Origin: Thiomargarita sp.
GTDB taxonomy: Bacteria > Pseudomonadota > Gammaproteobacteria > Beggiatoales > Beggiatoaceae
DNA length: 52,116 nucleotides
Assembly (NCBI GenBank): GCA_022729575.1
Contig: DZAL01000006.1
Coordinates: 5,511-57,626 of the forward strand
Direction of reading: 5' to 3'
Position numbers and translations under genes: made by a program. A model generated the notes under the pieces. The model did not search any database. It was not told the origin of the DNA and saw nothing but the letters and a program-made list of their open reading frames with translations. Shown piece by piece: positions 8,805 to 17,412 of this stretch; position 1 is the first letter of the stretch, and each line of letters starts with the position of its first letter.

Positions 8805-9188
8805 CTAACCCCAGATAATTGGCACCTCGTAATATTTCAACAAATTGTCATGAGTCACCAACGTCAAACCTTCTTGGAGAGCTTGTGCCACTAACATTCG
8901 GTCAAACGGGTCTTGATGATGTTTAGGCAATTGACCTGCCCGCCACGCATGACGTGCAGTCACGGGTAACTCCTCATAATCCCCACCGGCCAAGGCTGAC
9001 CAAAATTCCTCCATGACCACTTGTAACTTACCACGCGCCTGTTTAATGGAAATTTCCCAAATACTGGCCGCACTGACATAAACAATATGAGAAGAATCGT
9101 TAATGAGTTCTCGCGTGGCTGGATTCAACTGTGGGCTATCTGCTAAACACCACAGTAATACATGAGTGTCCAATAATAACGGCTTCAT
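8805..9188 (-). CDS. PIN-domain toxin (VapC-like ribonuclease)
   Basis: A 127-residue PIN-domain protein, predicted to be a Mg-dependent RNase toxin. The four acidic active-site positions are visible: D7 in LLDTHVLLW, E45 in ASIWEISIK, D96 in DPFDRMLV and D114 in THD. It resembles the subgroup of PIN toxins with the LDTHVLLW start. Its ATG overlaps the TGA of the upstream antitoxin gene (ATGA), the usual arrangement of a type II toxin-antitoxin operon. It sits in an accessory patch between transposase remnants and a restriction-modification gene. The target RNA cannot be told from sequence. Confidence 0.88.
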   Translation of the reverse strand: MKPLLLDTHVLLWCLADSPQLNPATRELINDSSHIVYVSAASIWEISIKQARGKLQVVMEEFWSALAGGDYEELPVTARHAWRAGQLPKHHQDPFDRMLVAQALQEGLTLVTHDNLLKYYEVPIIWG

Positions 9189-9445
9189 GGCTGTTCACCA
9201 CGAAACGCGGACATTATCTCCTCCGGTAGCGGGTCATCAAAATCCTCCGCAATGACGAGATGTCCTTTTAAAGCACCGATTCGCTTGGCCTTTGGTTTAG
9301 CGGGCACGGTAATCGTGGCCGGTGGAGTATGTTGTACCACGAAGAAACGCAACGCCCGTTCTATTATTTCCTGCGTCGTTACTCCCCCACTCATCTGCAT
9401 CGCTTGTTGCAACAAATTATCATCAATCATTAGATTCACTTGCAT
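9185..9445 (-). CDS. Antitoxin of the PIN toxin pair (VapB-like)
   Basis: An 86-residue protein. The N-terminal part (1-38) has the VapB/DUF2191-type pattern MQVNLMIDDNLLQQA...ALRFFV, expected to form a ribbon-helix-helix DNA-binding fold. The C-terminal part (55-86) is acidic, ending in EDFDDPLPEEIMSAFRG, like the toxin-wrapping tail of Phd/YefM-type antitoxins paired with PIN toxins. A good ribosome site (AAGGA) precedes the ATG at 9445. It overlaps the toxin by four bases and probably represses its own operon. Confidence 0.82.
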   Translation of the reverse strand: MQVNLMIDDNLLQQAMQMSGGVTTQEIIERALRFFVVQHTPPATITVPAKPKAKRIGALKGHLVIAEDFDDPLPEEIMSAFRGEQP

Positions 9446-9484
9446 ATTGTTTTCCTTTATTTGGTAGTCATGCCATCTGGGTGA

Positions 9485-9515
9485 GATTTGACAACTTTTG
9501 ACAAGTGGTCAAATC
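9485..9515. repeat. TTTGACAACTT hairpin containing a stop codon
   Basis: A hairpin with arms GATTTGACAACTT / AAGTGGTCAAATC (12 of 13 paired) and loop TTGAC. The TGA stop of the restriction-modification gene (9509-9511) lies within its minus-strand 5' arm, so coding sequence runs into the element. Same family as 1-138 and 15302-15334. Confidence 0.75.
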
Positions 9516-12500
9516 GGTTCAATCGCTGGCAACTTTTTCACCATCTCCACCGTCTTCACACTCACCGTCACCACGCGCCCAATCAGACGGGCCAGATATT
9601 GTTCCTCTTCTAATCGATTCGGGTCATTGACAATGCCACTTCTTTTATCTTGACTCACTTGATATTGGTCAATCACCCAGTCTAACGCCGACCGATTGCC
9701 TAAGCGATACTCAAACGTTTCTGGTGGAATCCCGGTTAAGGTCAAGGAGTCGTTATAAATCAAGCTGGTCTGGTCCTTGGATAACTTCATTTTCTCGACT
9801 CGCCAGTTCAAAGGTTCTTTGGTGACTAAATGTAACGGATATTCAGGTTGGGTCTCATAGTGTAAATGTAAGTCCGCTAATTGTTGCCCGGCTTTAGCAA
9901 AGGCCCAGAATTCGGGCGCGTAAGGTACTCGCGGCAATTCTCGTTTCAGATTCGCCGCATACTTCTCCCGATAGCCAGGATGATGCAACAAGCCATAGAC
10001 ATAGTAGAAAATATCCCATTTAGTGAGTTGGCGACTCCGATAGTGTTGGCGAAAGGTCTTTAAAGCCCAGTCGGTGATATTTTCTTGACGATTGCTGCCG
10101 TCTTCTGCGTAAGTGTAAAAGGGGAAGCATTGAGAACCGCCTTGAGGTAATAAATCAGGAATGACATTGGTCATCAGCGCGAACATAGGCCATTCTGACC
10201 CAACCTTAACCCAAATCACCTGATTCTCGGTTTCGGTGGCGGGTGTGGGGAAAATTTTGGGAAATTGTCCTTGACGATGTGTCAGTACTTCATCAAAAAA
10301 TAGAAATTGGGCCGTGAAGGGACGATATAAGGAACGACGAATTTTATCCTTAGCGAACTGCGTTTTTTGGCTTTTTAAGAGACACTCTTTTAAACGACTA
10401 CTCCATTTAATTTTGGTCTCATCCGCTAAGACAAAGTCATCTAACCGGGCTTGCTTATCTATCTTGTTGTTCCAACGGTCAACTTCGGTATTATAAATTT
10501 CAATATGTCGCTTGACATTTTCGGCAACTTGTTGGTCATCAAAATTATATACCCAAGCATCACGGCTAGTGCCAACACCATTGCTATAAATCTTGAAAAT
10601 GACTCCCTCAACTTCCTGTTTCGAGGCTTTCTCTATCTTTGTCCCCAATGGAATAAAGCTATCAAAGTCAGCGTGTAAGCCTTCCGTCAGCCAGGTGTGG
10701 TTTTTATCAGGCTCAATCGTTTGCCAAGAGATGGCTTTAACACTGTTTGCCACTAGAAAGTCTAGTTTGTCTTGTTTCTTCAGGTTGTCACCAATATGGG
10801 CATAGTAAATACCTGTCTCGCCAGTTTGACTTTTGATCAACAAGTTAATACTGACTCCCACCTTAATTCCAAACACATTTTCTACCCCAGGAGTCTTTCG
10901 AATATTCCCGCCTAAGTCAAGCAGGTAAATCTTGTTAAAGTCTTTCGCCAACTGTTGGCGCATCCCATCAAACGCCAAGTTATCGATAAAACCATTATTG
11001 GTAACCAATGCCACAATCCCCTCTTGGCTATCCCGCAGACGCCAGGTCGCCCATTGAAACGCCTTGACATACGCATCCGATAAGGCATTCTTATTCGTCG
11101 CCTTCGAATCTTTCGCGTAACTCCCCGCTATCAACTGCTCCAAGGCAGGATACTTGCGATTCTTATTATTGTCATTCTCATTCTGCTGCCCGACGTTATA
11201 TGGTGGATTGCCGATAATCACAAAAATGGGTGATTCCTGTTGCCGAAAGACGCGCTGGGTATTGGCCGGGATAAACAATTCCTGTTGCTTCTCCTCCACC
11301 AATTCAAACGTATCTACCAAGCAAATCCCTTCAAATGCCTCATACTTCCCCGTCCGTTCATAAAACGCCTGTTCAATATTCATGCAGGCAATATAATAAG
11401 GCAACAACATTACCTCGTTGCAATGTAACTCGTGTTTATACTTGTCTTCCAAGGCCAACGGGTTAATCTCCCGCAATACTCGCATGATAAAATTGCCGGT
11501 GCCCACAAAGGGGTCGAGAATCTGCACCCCAGGACTAGACCAGGAACGCTTAAACTCCTGCTGTAAAATTTCCTCCACCGACTTGACCATAAACTCGACA
11601 ATCGGTTGTGGAGTATAGACAATGCCATGCGTATCAGCGACTTTAACCGCAAAACCTTGGAAGAATTTCTCATAAACTACATTGAGAAACTCTTGCTTCC
11701 GCTGATACTCCTCAATCGTCGCCGCGGCCCGTTCGATGGCCAAGTAAAAATGGTCGAGACTCTTGAGAAAGGCATCTCGACTGAAAGATTTGGCCGTCAA
11801 TTTGGCAATGACGGTCTCAATCTCCTTGGCAATCACATTCTTCTCCCGAAAATCCGAATTATGAAAGACGGTCCGAAATAATCGTTCCGTTAGCAAATGC
11901 TGGACCAACATTTCAATAATCGCCGCGTCGGCTAAGTTCGGATTAATCGAACTACGACACAACTGGCTAAACGTTTCAAATGCCTCTTTGAAAGGTTTAT
12001 TGGTCTGTAATTCTTTGGTAATAATGCCGACCAACGTCGTCCCTAATTCGCCCACGCGCTCTTTAAACTTGACTATCGCCTCTTCCCATTGCTGATAGGC
12101 GGGCGGTTGATAGTCAAAAAAGTGTTCCACTCCCTCAATGAGTTTGGCAGGCGACTGACTAATATCGGCATCATAAATCAACTCCCCATGCCGATATAAC
12201 TGAAGACGTTGCGGCGTTTGAAAGAGAATATTCTCTTTGGGATAACCCTCTTTAAATTTCTTGGCGACCTCTTTGGTGAAGTTGTCTTTAATATCTTTGG
12301 CTTCCCAAACGCCATAGACTAAGATTTGGGTTTGCCGGTCCACGAGGGCACCATCAGCCCGTAACGGACGTTTGCCCTCGCGTCTGAGTTGATACTGTTC
12401 AATAAAATCTAAATGAGTCACTTGCCCCGCGCCATGACGAAGGATATTAGCAAATAAGGGCGCGACCGCACCTTCATGCACTTGCCCGGCACTGGTTAAG

Positions 12501-12559
12501 GTTTGCAACTCACGATAATAAGTTTGGATAGTTTTATGAGTTGGTTTTAAGTTAAGCAT
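9509..12559 (-). CDS. Single-chain restriction-modification enzyme, type ISP-like without helicase (type IIG)
   Basis: A 1016-residue protein. An N-terminal Mrr-like nuclease domain has a PD-(D/E)xK signature: D69 in RADGALVD, then E86-x-K88 in VWEAKD. An alpha-helical coupler (about 150-310) follows. The N6-adenine methyltransferase has VYTPQPIVEFMV (314-325), motif I DPFVGTGNF (349-357) and the catalytic NPPY at 451-454. The rest is the target-recognition and C-terminal type ISP region, ending with the conserved SALDWVIDQYQV and GIVNDPN. Type ISP enzymes normally carry a RecA-like helicase between nuclease and methylase; here there is no room for one. It probably methylates host DNA and cuts unmodified DNA. 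Its stop lies in a hairpin repeat, and a toxin-antitoxin pair follows it. Confidence 0.85.
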   Translation of the reverse strand: MLNLKPTHKTIQTYYRELQTLTSAGQVHEGAVAPLFANILRHGAGQVTHLDFIEQYQLRREGKRPLRADGALVDRQTQILVYGVWEAKDIKDNFTKEVAKKFKEGYPKENILFQTPQRLQLYRHGELIYDADISQSPAKLIEGVEHFFDYQPPAYQQWEEAIVKFKERVGELGTTLVGIITKELQTNKPFKEAFETFSQLCRSSINPNLADAAIIEMLVQHLLTERLFRTVFHNSDFREKNVIAKEIETVIAKLTAKSFSRDAFLKSLDHFYLAIERAAATIEEYQRKQEFLNVVYEKFFQGFAVKVADTHGIVYTPQPIVEFMVKSVEEILQQEFKRSWSSPGVQILDPFVGTGNFIMRVLREINPLALEDKYKHELHCNEVMLLPYYIACMNIEQAFYERTGKYEAFEGICLVDTFELVEEKQQELFIPANTQRVFRQQESPIFVIIGNPPYNVGQQNENDNNKNRKYPALEQLIAGSYAKDSKATNKNALSDAYVKAFQWATWRLRDSQEGIVALVTNNGFIDNLAFDGMRQQLAKDFNKIYLLDLGGNIRKTPGVENVFGIKVGVSINLLIKSQTGETGIYYAHIGDNLKKQDKLDFLVANSVKAISWQTIEPDKNHTWLTEGLHADFDSFIPLGTKIEKASKQEVEGVIFKIYSNGVGTSRDAWVYNFDDQQVAENVKRHIEIYNTEVDRWNNKIDKQARLDDFVLADETKIKWSSRLKECLLKSQKTQFAKDKIRRSLYRPFTAQFLFFDEVLTHRQGQFPKIFPTPATETENQVIWVKVGSEWPMFALMTNVIPDLLPQGGSQCFPFYTYAEDGSNRQENITDWALKTFRQHYRSRQLTKWDIFYYVYGLLHHPGYREKYAANLKRELPRVPYAPEFWAFAKAGQQLADLHLHYETQPEYPLHLVTKEPLNWRVEKMKLSKDQTSLIYNDSLTLTGIPPETFEYRLGNRSALDWVIDQYQVSQDKRSGIVNDPNRLEEEQYLARLIGRVVTVSVKTVEMVKKLPAIEPI

Positions 12560-12870
12560 AAATTTTCTCTGGAATGAGCAGTTGAAGTACGGAATTTATT
12601 CCGTCTTCCGTTCTTTGCGACACTACTTATTTGAACACTCTTTCCGCGCTTTAGCAGGTAGTGGTTTGCTAATAAACTGACGGCTCGTGGTCACTGACGT
12701 GTTTATCGGTGTTAGCTTTGACCAGGAGTGACCACCGGGTATTAAATCATTGGACATGGTCGGGGTCCCGTCGCCCTCAGTCACGGTAAAACTGCTCAAA
12801 TTATCATTTGAGTGGGTACGACAAGGCTTCTTGAGTTATTCCGCCGGCTTCCAACATTTTAAACCGGCGG
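12560..12870. other. Intergenic stretch, no gene; hairpin at its end
   Basis: This 311-base gap holds no convincing gene. It includes an imperfect GTACGGAATTTATTCCGTC palindrome at 12587-12605, also seen near 8068 and 37778. A GC-rich hairpin CCGCCGG / CCGGCGG at 12841-12870 directly follows the pabB-like stop and may end that transcript, although a run of T is lacking. The rest looks like decayed sequence. Confidence 0.5.
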
Positions 12871-13839
12871 TTAAATTGGCAGATAAACTTTTTCTAACAT
12901 TTCCTGATATTCACGTTCTAACTGACTATCCATAGTAATACCGCCACCGCTTTTATAAATAAAATGGTTGCCAGTTTGTTCAATAAAACGAATCATTACC
13001 GCGCTATCTAAGTGTTGTGTACCATCAAAATATCCAAACACACCAGTAAAAAAACCGCGTGGCGACGTTTCCACGGCTTTGATAATCTCCACCGTTTTTC
13101 GCTTCGGTGCTCCGCTAACAGAGCCAGCAGGTAACAGCGCGGCTAAAAGGTCTCCAATTCGTTCATGCCAGTTCGATTCCAATACGCCAGAGATTTCCGA
13201 ACTGACTTGTAACAGTTCTCGATTACCGGCTTTGATGTGGTCGATATATCTAAATTTTTCCACGCGAACTTGTTTGGCAACCCGCGCCAGGTCATTTCTG
13301 AGTAAATCGACGACCGTGGTATGTTCCGCGGTTTCCTTCTCATCCGCCAAAATCTTGGCTTTGGCATTTAACTGTGAAGCGTCGATAGTACCTTTCATTG
13401 GATAAGTTTTGATGATGCCGTTATCGATTCGAATAAATCTTTCCGGTGAAAAAACGACTAATTGCTCTTTCACATAAAGTTTAAATGAGGCTTGACTTAG
13501 ATGGAAGATTTCTAATAAAGACTGGTTTAGCTCAATTTCGGTAGGAAATGTTAAATTGAGCAGATAGGTATTACCATTTTTCAATTCGGTGAGTACTTGG
13601 TTAAATGCCTTTGCGTAAGTGTCAATACTGACGGGTTGTTTTATAATCAGTGTTGGTGGCAACGCCGAATGTTTTATAGTATGGTTAGCCACCGAATTGG
13701 ATACGCCAGCGATTGAAAATAGGATATTATCGGTCATCTGGTCTAATGGTGCAAGATAACCGTGTTTTCCTTCAAAGTCAAGCATAAAGAAAAAGGGAAT
13801 CTGTTCGCGCCCCCATTGATTCAAGGTGGTTAGTTCCAT
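12871..13839 (-). CDS. pabB: Aminodeoxychorismate synthase component I (PabB-like chorismate-binding enzyme)
   Basis: A 322-residue member of the chorismate-utilising family, which makes 4-amino-4-deoxychorismate from chorismate and ammonia or glutamine for p-aminobenzoate and folate. Signature blocks are NGNTYLLNLTFPTEI, PMKGTIDAS, AEHTTVVDLLRNDLARV, SGAPKRKTVEIIKAVE, RGFFTGVFGYFDG and the C-terminal SGGGITMDS. It is the short form without the extra N-terminal region of full-length TrpE/PabB (about 450 residues). No amidotransferase or PabC gene is adjacent, so the partner must be elsewhere. The start is the ATG at 13839. Confidence 0.85.
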   Translation of the reverse strand: MELTTLNQWGREQIPFFFMLDFEGKHGYLAPLDQMTDNILFSIAGVSNSVANHTIKHSALPPTLIIKQPVSIDTYAKAFNQVLTELKNGNTYLLNLTFPTEIELNQSLLEIFHLSQASFKLYVKEQLVVFSPERFIRIDNGIIKTYPMKGTIDASQLNAKAKILADEKETAEHTTVVDLLRNDLARVAKQVRVEKFRYIDHIKAGNRELLQVSSEISGVLESNWHERIGDLLAALLPAGSVSGAPKRKTVEIIKAVETSPRGFFTGVFGYFDGTQHLDSAVMIRFIEQTGNHFIYKSGGGITMDSQLEREYQEMLEKVYLPI

Positions 13840-13967
13840 GTTATTAGTATCCAGAGTATTTGAGATTCTAACCGTAACTTTTCAGTTCACCTTACGCTAA
13901 ATCAGTTTCGAGAATGAGCGAAGTGATTGTTAGACCTTGCAACCACCATAACCATCTCATCAAATCA

Positions 13968-14107
13968 TACCACTTAAATTTCAGGTAGTGAGGCCATCTG
14001 GGTGATAACTGAGGACCGATTGATCGTGGTGTTCGGTCCGACCTCCGAGGTCTTCAAGACCTCGGAGGTCTAATCCTATCACCCACGTGGCCTTACCACT
14101 TAAATTT
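13968..14107. mobile_element. Hairpin element flanked by 14-base direct repeats
   Basis: Direct repeats TACCACTTAAATTT at 13968-13981 and 14094-14107 flank a segment with inverted ends (GTGAGGCCATCTGGGTGATA near 13988 and its imperfect complement near 14077-14097). The centre is a perfect hairpin at 14040-14070 with arms GACCTCCGAGGTCT / AGACCTCGGAGGTC and loop TCA. It looks like an inserted non-autonomous element, just after the acyltransferase stop. The GCCATCTGGGTGA end also occurs near 9472. Confidence 0.6.
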
Positions 14108-14112
14108 TCGGG

Positions 14113-15195
14113 CTACCCTAATTTGAAGTCTGAGTTGGCCGTTTTGCCAAATCGACCCGATTTAGCGAATCTGAGCGCTGGTTTTTCAATTCGGAGCCAG
14201 GAGCTATAAGCCAGTAACAAGGTCACCATATAAGCGAGCATAAACAGCACTGGAGGAGTTATCCCAGGGAATAAACTAATCACACTTTGTTGTATTGGAA
14301 AACCATAAACATATAGACCGTATGAGTAGTCACCGAGTTGATTAAATTTTCTAATGAAACCTGTTGGAATAAAAGCAAACCAAAAAGTGAGGTAAACTAA
14401 TGCCAAATAGAAGAAAAATAGGAATATTTCGGTGTTAACAAAAATTAGGGAAAGTATGATGATTCCAATTGCTATATATCTATGGAGAGGTATAAAGTGA
14501 CGATTAACATAGGCAAACACTCCAGCGCCGAAAAATGCTGATAATCGCCAGGCGTGAGAGTAACCGTCAAAATCAGCGGCATTTATCAAATAATGTTGAG
14601 TATAAATATATAGAAAGAGATAACCTAAGACCAGTAAATTGAAGAATAATCTTGTTCTCAAAAATCCGAAAAAGCCTACCAGAGCTAAGAGCAGATACAT
14701 CCGTATTTCATAAGGGAGGGTCCAAATAGGACCGTTAATGGCCTCTGGCACGGGATTGTTAGTGAATACACCAGGTAAAGTATATTCTATCCCAGCGAGC
14801 AATGTACTATTCTTTAAAATAAATTTGTAAGTTTGCCAATTTAGCAGATAGTCTGTCACCGCCAGAGAAGTGAATAATATACCAATGATAAATACACCAG
14901 ACACCACCGCCACGAGAAGTGCGGGGAAGATACGAAGACCTCGTGCATAAAAAAAACTTAGTAGATTCTGCCTGTTGCAAAAACTTTGTGAGACTAAAAA
15001 ACCGCTCACGGTAAAGAATATATCCACCGCAATTCCGCCAAAGGTTACTCCTATTAGTAAAGAAGGTGGTTCTGGTGTACCTCGCCCTAGAGATAGAGGA
15101 TAAGCATGTGAGAAAATAACTAACGATGCTGCTATAAAACGAATTAAGTTAAAATTATTATCACGAGATTGACAGTAATTAGCGATAGTTTTCAT
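14113..15195 (-). CDS. Acyltransferase 3 family membrane protein (OafA/YrhL-like)
   Basis: A 360-residue integral membrane acyltransferase with about ten hydrophobic segments. Its first block NNFNLIRFIAASLVIFSHAY contains the conserved Arg and the His of the AT3 family. GGIAVDIFFTVSGFLVSQSF is the second conserved block, and GPIWTLPYEIRMYL carries the conserved Glu. Such enzymes acylate cell-surface sugars such as O-antigen or exopolysaccharide. I chose the ATG at 15195 because GGAG lies 8 bases upstream and the protein then begins just before the first helix. The same frame stays open to 15330, but that part encodes no family sequence and runs into a hairpin repeat. The substrate is unknown. 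Confidence 0.87.
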   Translation of the reverse strand: MKTIANYCQSRDNNFNLIRFIAASLVIFSHAYPLSLGRGTPEPPSLLIGVTFGGIAVDIFFTVSGFLVSQSFCNRQNLLSFFYARGLRIFPALLVAVVSGVFIIGILFTSLAVTDYLLNWQTYKFILKNSTLLAGIEYTLPGVFTNNPVPEAINGPIWTLPYEIRMYLLLALVGFFGFLRTRLFFNLLVLGYLFLYIYTQHYLINAADFDGYSHAWRLSAFFGAGVFAYVNRHFIPLHRYIAIGIIILSLIFVNTEIFLFFFYLALVYLTFWFAFIPTGFIRKFNQLGDYSYGLYVYGFPIQQSVISLFPGITPPVLFMLAYMVTLLLAYSSWLRIEKPALRFAKSGRFGKTANSDFKLG

Positions 15196-15301
15196 AATAA
15201 ATCTCCGCACTATTTGGGGTGTAACATCGTTTTTCTGGTTCCTAGACGTTGGTGGACAAAACTCCAAATCTTCGTGATTTGGCAAATTTTGAACTGGCAG
15301 A

Positions 15302-15334
15302 AAATTTGACAACTTTTTTAAAGTTGTCAAATTT
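15302..15334. repeat. AAATTTGACAACTTT hairpin
   Basis: A perfect hairpin with 15-base arms AAATTTGACAACTTT / AAAGTTGTCAAATTT and loop TTT. It lies 9 bases after the protease stop codon on the minus strand, the same arrangement as at 1-138 and 9485-9515. Confidence 0.8.
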
Positions 15335-15343
15335 CTTAACTCC

Positions 15344-16453
15344 TTACTGCGACGGTATTAGCACTTCTCCCAAATTAGAATACGGGCCGTAACAATTTCC
15401 CTGATAAGCTCTCACCGCAACATAATATTGAGTACCTTCATTCAGAATAGCAGTCAACTGCGTCTCCGTGCCCATATCAAAACTATGAATGCTGTCTAAG
15501 GTCAGGTCATTCAGCGGCGAAGTATAAATCGCATAATAAAACTGATACCCTTGAGCCTCTGTCACTTCACTCCAAGTTACCGTGGCCGTAGTACCATTGA
15601 CACTCGTCGTCACCGTTGGTGCCTCTGGGGTAGTCGCCGCGGAGCAAATATGCTGCGTAATAAAATCCTGAAATGAGGGCACTCGAGTATACACTCCATA
15701 ATAATTAGGCAACGCGCAACCTTCACCATAACTGACAATCCCCACTTGTCGCCAACCGTTACTGGTATTTACTAATAAAGGTCCACCGCTATCACCGACA
15801 CAAGAATCGATACCGCCTTGCATATAACCAGCGCAAATCATCGTGTCCTTAATCAGGCCCGGATATGAACGTTGCCCATTACACAAGGGTTGCGACACAA
15901 TTGGCACTGGCGCTTGTCGCAACTCGTCGGGATAAATATTAGCCGTACTAGAAGTGCTACCCCACCCCATCACGGTGGCTTTTAAACCCACTTCAGTCAG
16001 ATTATTGTAATAATACTCAGCTACTTGCAGAATTGGCTGCTTCGACGCATATTTAAGTTTAAACAGCGCAATATCAGAGGTAGGTGGACGATTGGGATCG
16101 GCACCATCATAGTTGGGATGACGAATTATTTGTACTATCGGAATCCGTTCCGCTTCTGATTCTTTACTCAATAGGTGAGTCCCTAACACCGCGACTACCT
16201 CCTTTGGTAGAAAATCTTGTCCAATGGTTTTTTCCGTGCAATGACCCGCACTTAAGACCCAAGTGGGCGCGACCAAAGTGCCGCCACAATATTGCCCATC
16301 TTCCGCGGTTTTATTCGCATACACCAAAGCGGCCATCCAAGGTCCTTCGTCAGGTTTCGCCGGCGAGCCTCTGATAATTCTAGGCTCAGTGGCTCCAACA
16401 TTGACCGAGGTGAATAAATAACTCAAACCAATTAAAGAAATACCTAAACGCAT
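15344..16453 (-). CDS. Secreted trypsin-like serine protease (S1) with fibronectin type III domain
   Basis: A 369-residue exported protease. A signal peptide (about 1-21, ending NVGATE) is followed by a short propeptide. Cleavage after R25 would free the I26-I27 N-terminus of active chymotrypsin-fold enzymes. The catalytic triad is H71 (LSAGHC), D127 (SDIALFKL) and S222 (GDSGGP). D216, six residues before the Ser, predicts cleavage after Lys or Arg as in trypsin. Cysteines around the active site suggest disulfides. A fibronectin type III domain (about 276-368) ends the protein. The ATG at 16453 is preceded by GGAGGG and starts the signal peptide. S1 trypsins are infrequent in bacteria, and prey digestion or surface-protein processing is possible. 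Confidence 0.9.
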   Translation of the reverse strand: MRLGISLIGLSYLFTSVNVGATEPRIIRGSPAKPDEGPWMAALVYANKTAEDGQYCGGTLVAPTWVLSAGHCTEKTIGQDFLPKEVVAVLGTHLLSKESEAERIPIVQIIRHPNYDGADPNRPPTSDIALFKLKYASKQPILQVAEYYYNNLTEVGLKATVMGWGSTSSTANIYPDELRQAPVPIVSQPLCNGQRSYPGLIKDTMICAGYMQGGIDSCVGDSGGPLLVNTSNGWRQVGIVSYGEGCALPNYYGVYTRVPSFQDFITQHICSAATTPEAPTVTTSVNGTTATVTWSEVTEAQGYQFYYAIYTSPLNDLTLDSIHSFDMGTETQLTAILNEGTQYYVAVRAYQGNCYGPYSNLGEVLIPSQ

Positions 16454-16457
16454 ATAG

Positions 16458-17327
16458 TTACCCTCCATAATAATAAGCTGCCGCAATTCCAATAAAAATG
16501 GCGGCCCCAAACCAATGATTGTTTAAAAATGCTTGAAAACATCCTTGTCGCTGACGATGTCGAATCAGCCATTGTTGGTACAACGACAGACTCGCGGCGA
16601 CGAGTAGCCCTAAATTATACCAGATGGCTAATTGTAATTCTTGTCCTATCGAAAATAATAGCAGTAATACGACAAAATGCAAGCTACCAATGATAATTTT
16701 ATCCGCTGATCCAAATAAAATAGCAGTAGATTTGACGCCAATCAGTTTATCCTCTTCACGATCCACCATGGCATACATCGTATCATAAGCAATTGCCCAC
16801 AAAATATTAATGATTAAAAGTAGCCATGCCAAAGGTGGAATTTCTCCCGTTTGCGCGGCATAAGCCATTGGAATACCCCAACCAAAGGCAATTCCTAAAT
16901 AAGCCTGTGGCCAATGGGTATAACGTTTGGTAAAGGGGTAACTGACCGCCAATAGAATGGCTACTAACGATAAGGCAATAGTGAGCCAATTAAGTTGGAG
17001 AACCAGTATAAATGCGATTAAGGAGACCACCCCAAATACCATTAATGCTTCCGTTTCACTCACCCGGCCGGCGGCCAATGGACGGTCTTGAGTCCGTTGC
17101 ACTTGTGGGTCAAAATGACGGTCGGCATAATCATTAATCACACAGCCCGCCGAGCGCATGAGAATCACGCCTAAAATAAAAACAGCGGTAATCAGTGGGT
17201 CTGGATGACTTTCACTCGCTAACCATAAAGCCCATAAAGTGGGCCAGAGTAATAAAAAAATGCCGATGGGGCGATGTAAACGCATCAGCAGTGCATATTG
17301 ATATAAACGGTCGATGATATAGTTCAT
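16458..17327 (-). CDS. ubiA: 4-hydroxybenzoate polyprenyltransferase
   Basis: A 289-residue inner-membrane prenyltransferase that attaches the polyprenyl tail to 4-hydroxybenzoate in ubiquinone synthesis. Both Asp-rich Mg-diphosphate motifs are present: NDYADRHFD (NDxxDxxxD) and YDTMYAMVDREED (DxxxD), within seven to nine hydrophobic helices. The length matches E. coli UbiA (290). I chose the ATG at 17327 (MNYIIDRLYQY) over the upstream frame start at 17369, since the family begins there. The gene ends 5 bases before the protease ATG, though the two functions look unrelated. Confidence 0.93.
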   Translation of the reverse strand: MNYIIDRLYQYALLMRLHRPIGIFLLLWPTLWALWLASESHPDPLITAVFILGVILMRSAGCVINDYADRHFDPQVQRTQDRPLAAGRVSETEALMVFGVVSLIAFILVLQLNWLTIALSLVAILLAVSYPFTKRYTHWPQAYLGIAFGWGIPMAYAAQTGEIPPLAWLLLIINILWAIAYDTMYAMVDREEDKLIGVKSTAILFGSADKIIIGSLHFVVLLLLFSIGQELQLAIWYNLGLLVAASLSLYQQWLIRHRQRQGCFQAFLNNHWFGAAIFIGIAAAYYYGG

Positions 17328-17412
17328 AGTTAAAATTCCAAAAATAATTATCTCATACCAAGGCACCAAGGCGCAAAGTTTTAACCATTTGAGTCAGTGT
17401 GCATAACCAACC

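Noticed and set aside
11410..11881. Frames opposite or within the restriction-modification gene
   Set aside because: The minus-strand frame at 9509-12559 carries all the conserved methylase motifs; the others are shadows.
12750..12935. 61-residue plus-strand frame
   Set aside because: It runs antisense into the pabB-like C-terminus and shows no family resemblance or ribosome site.
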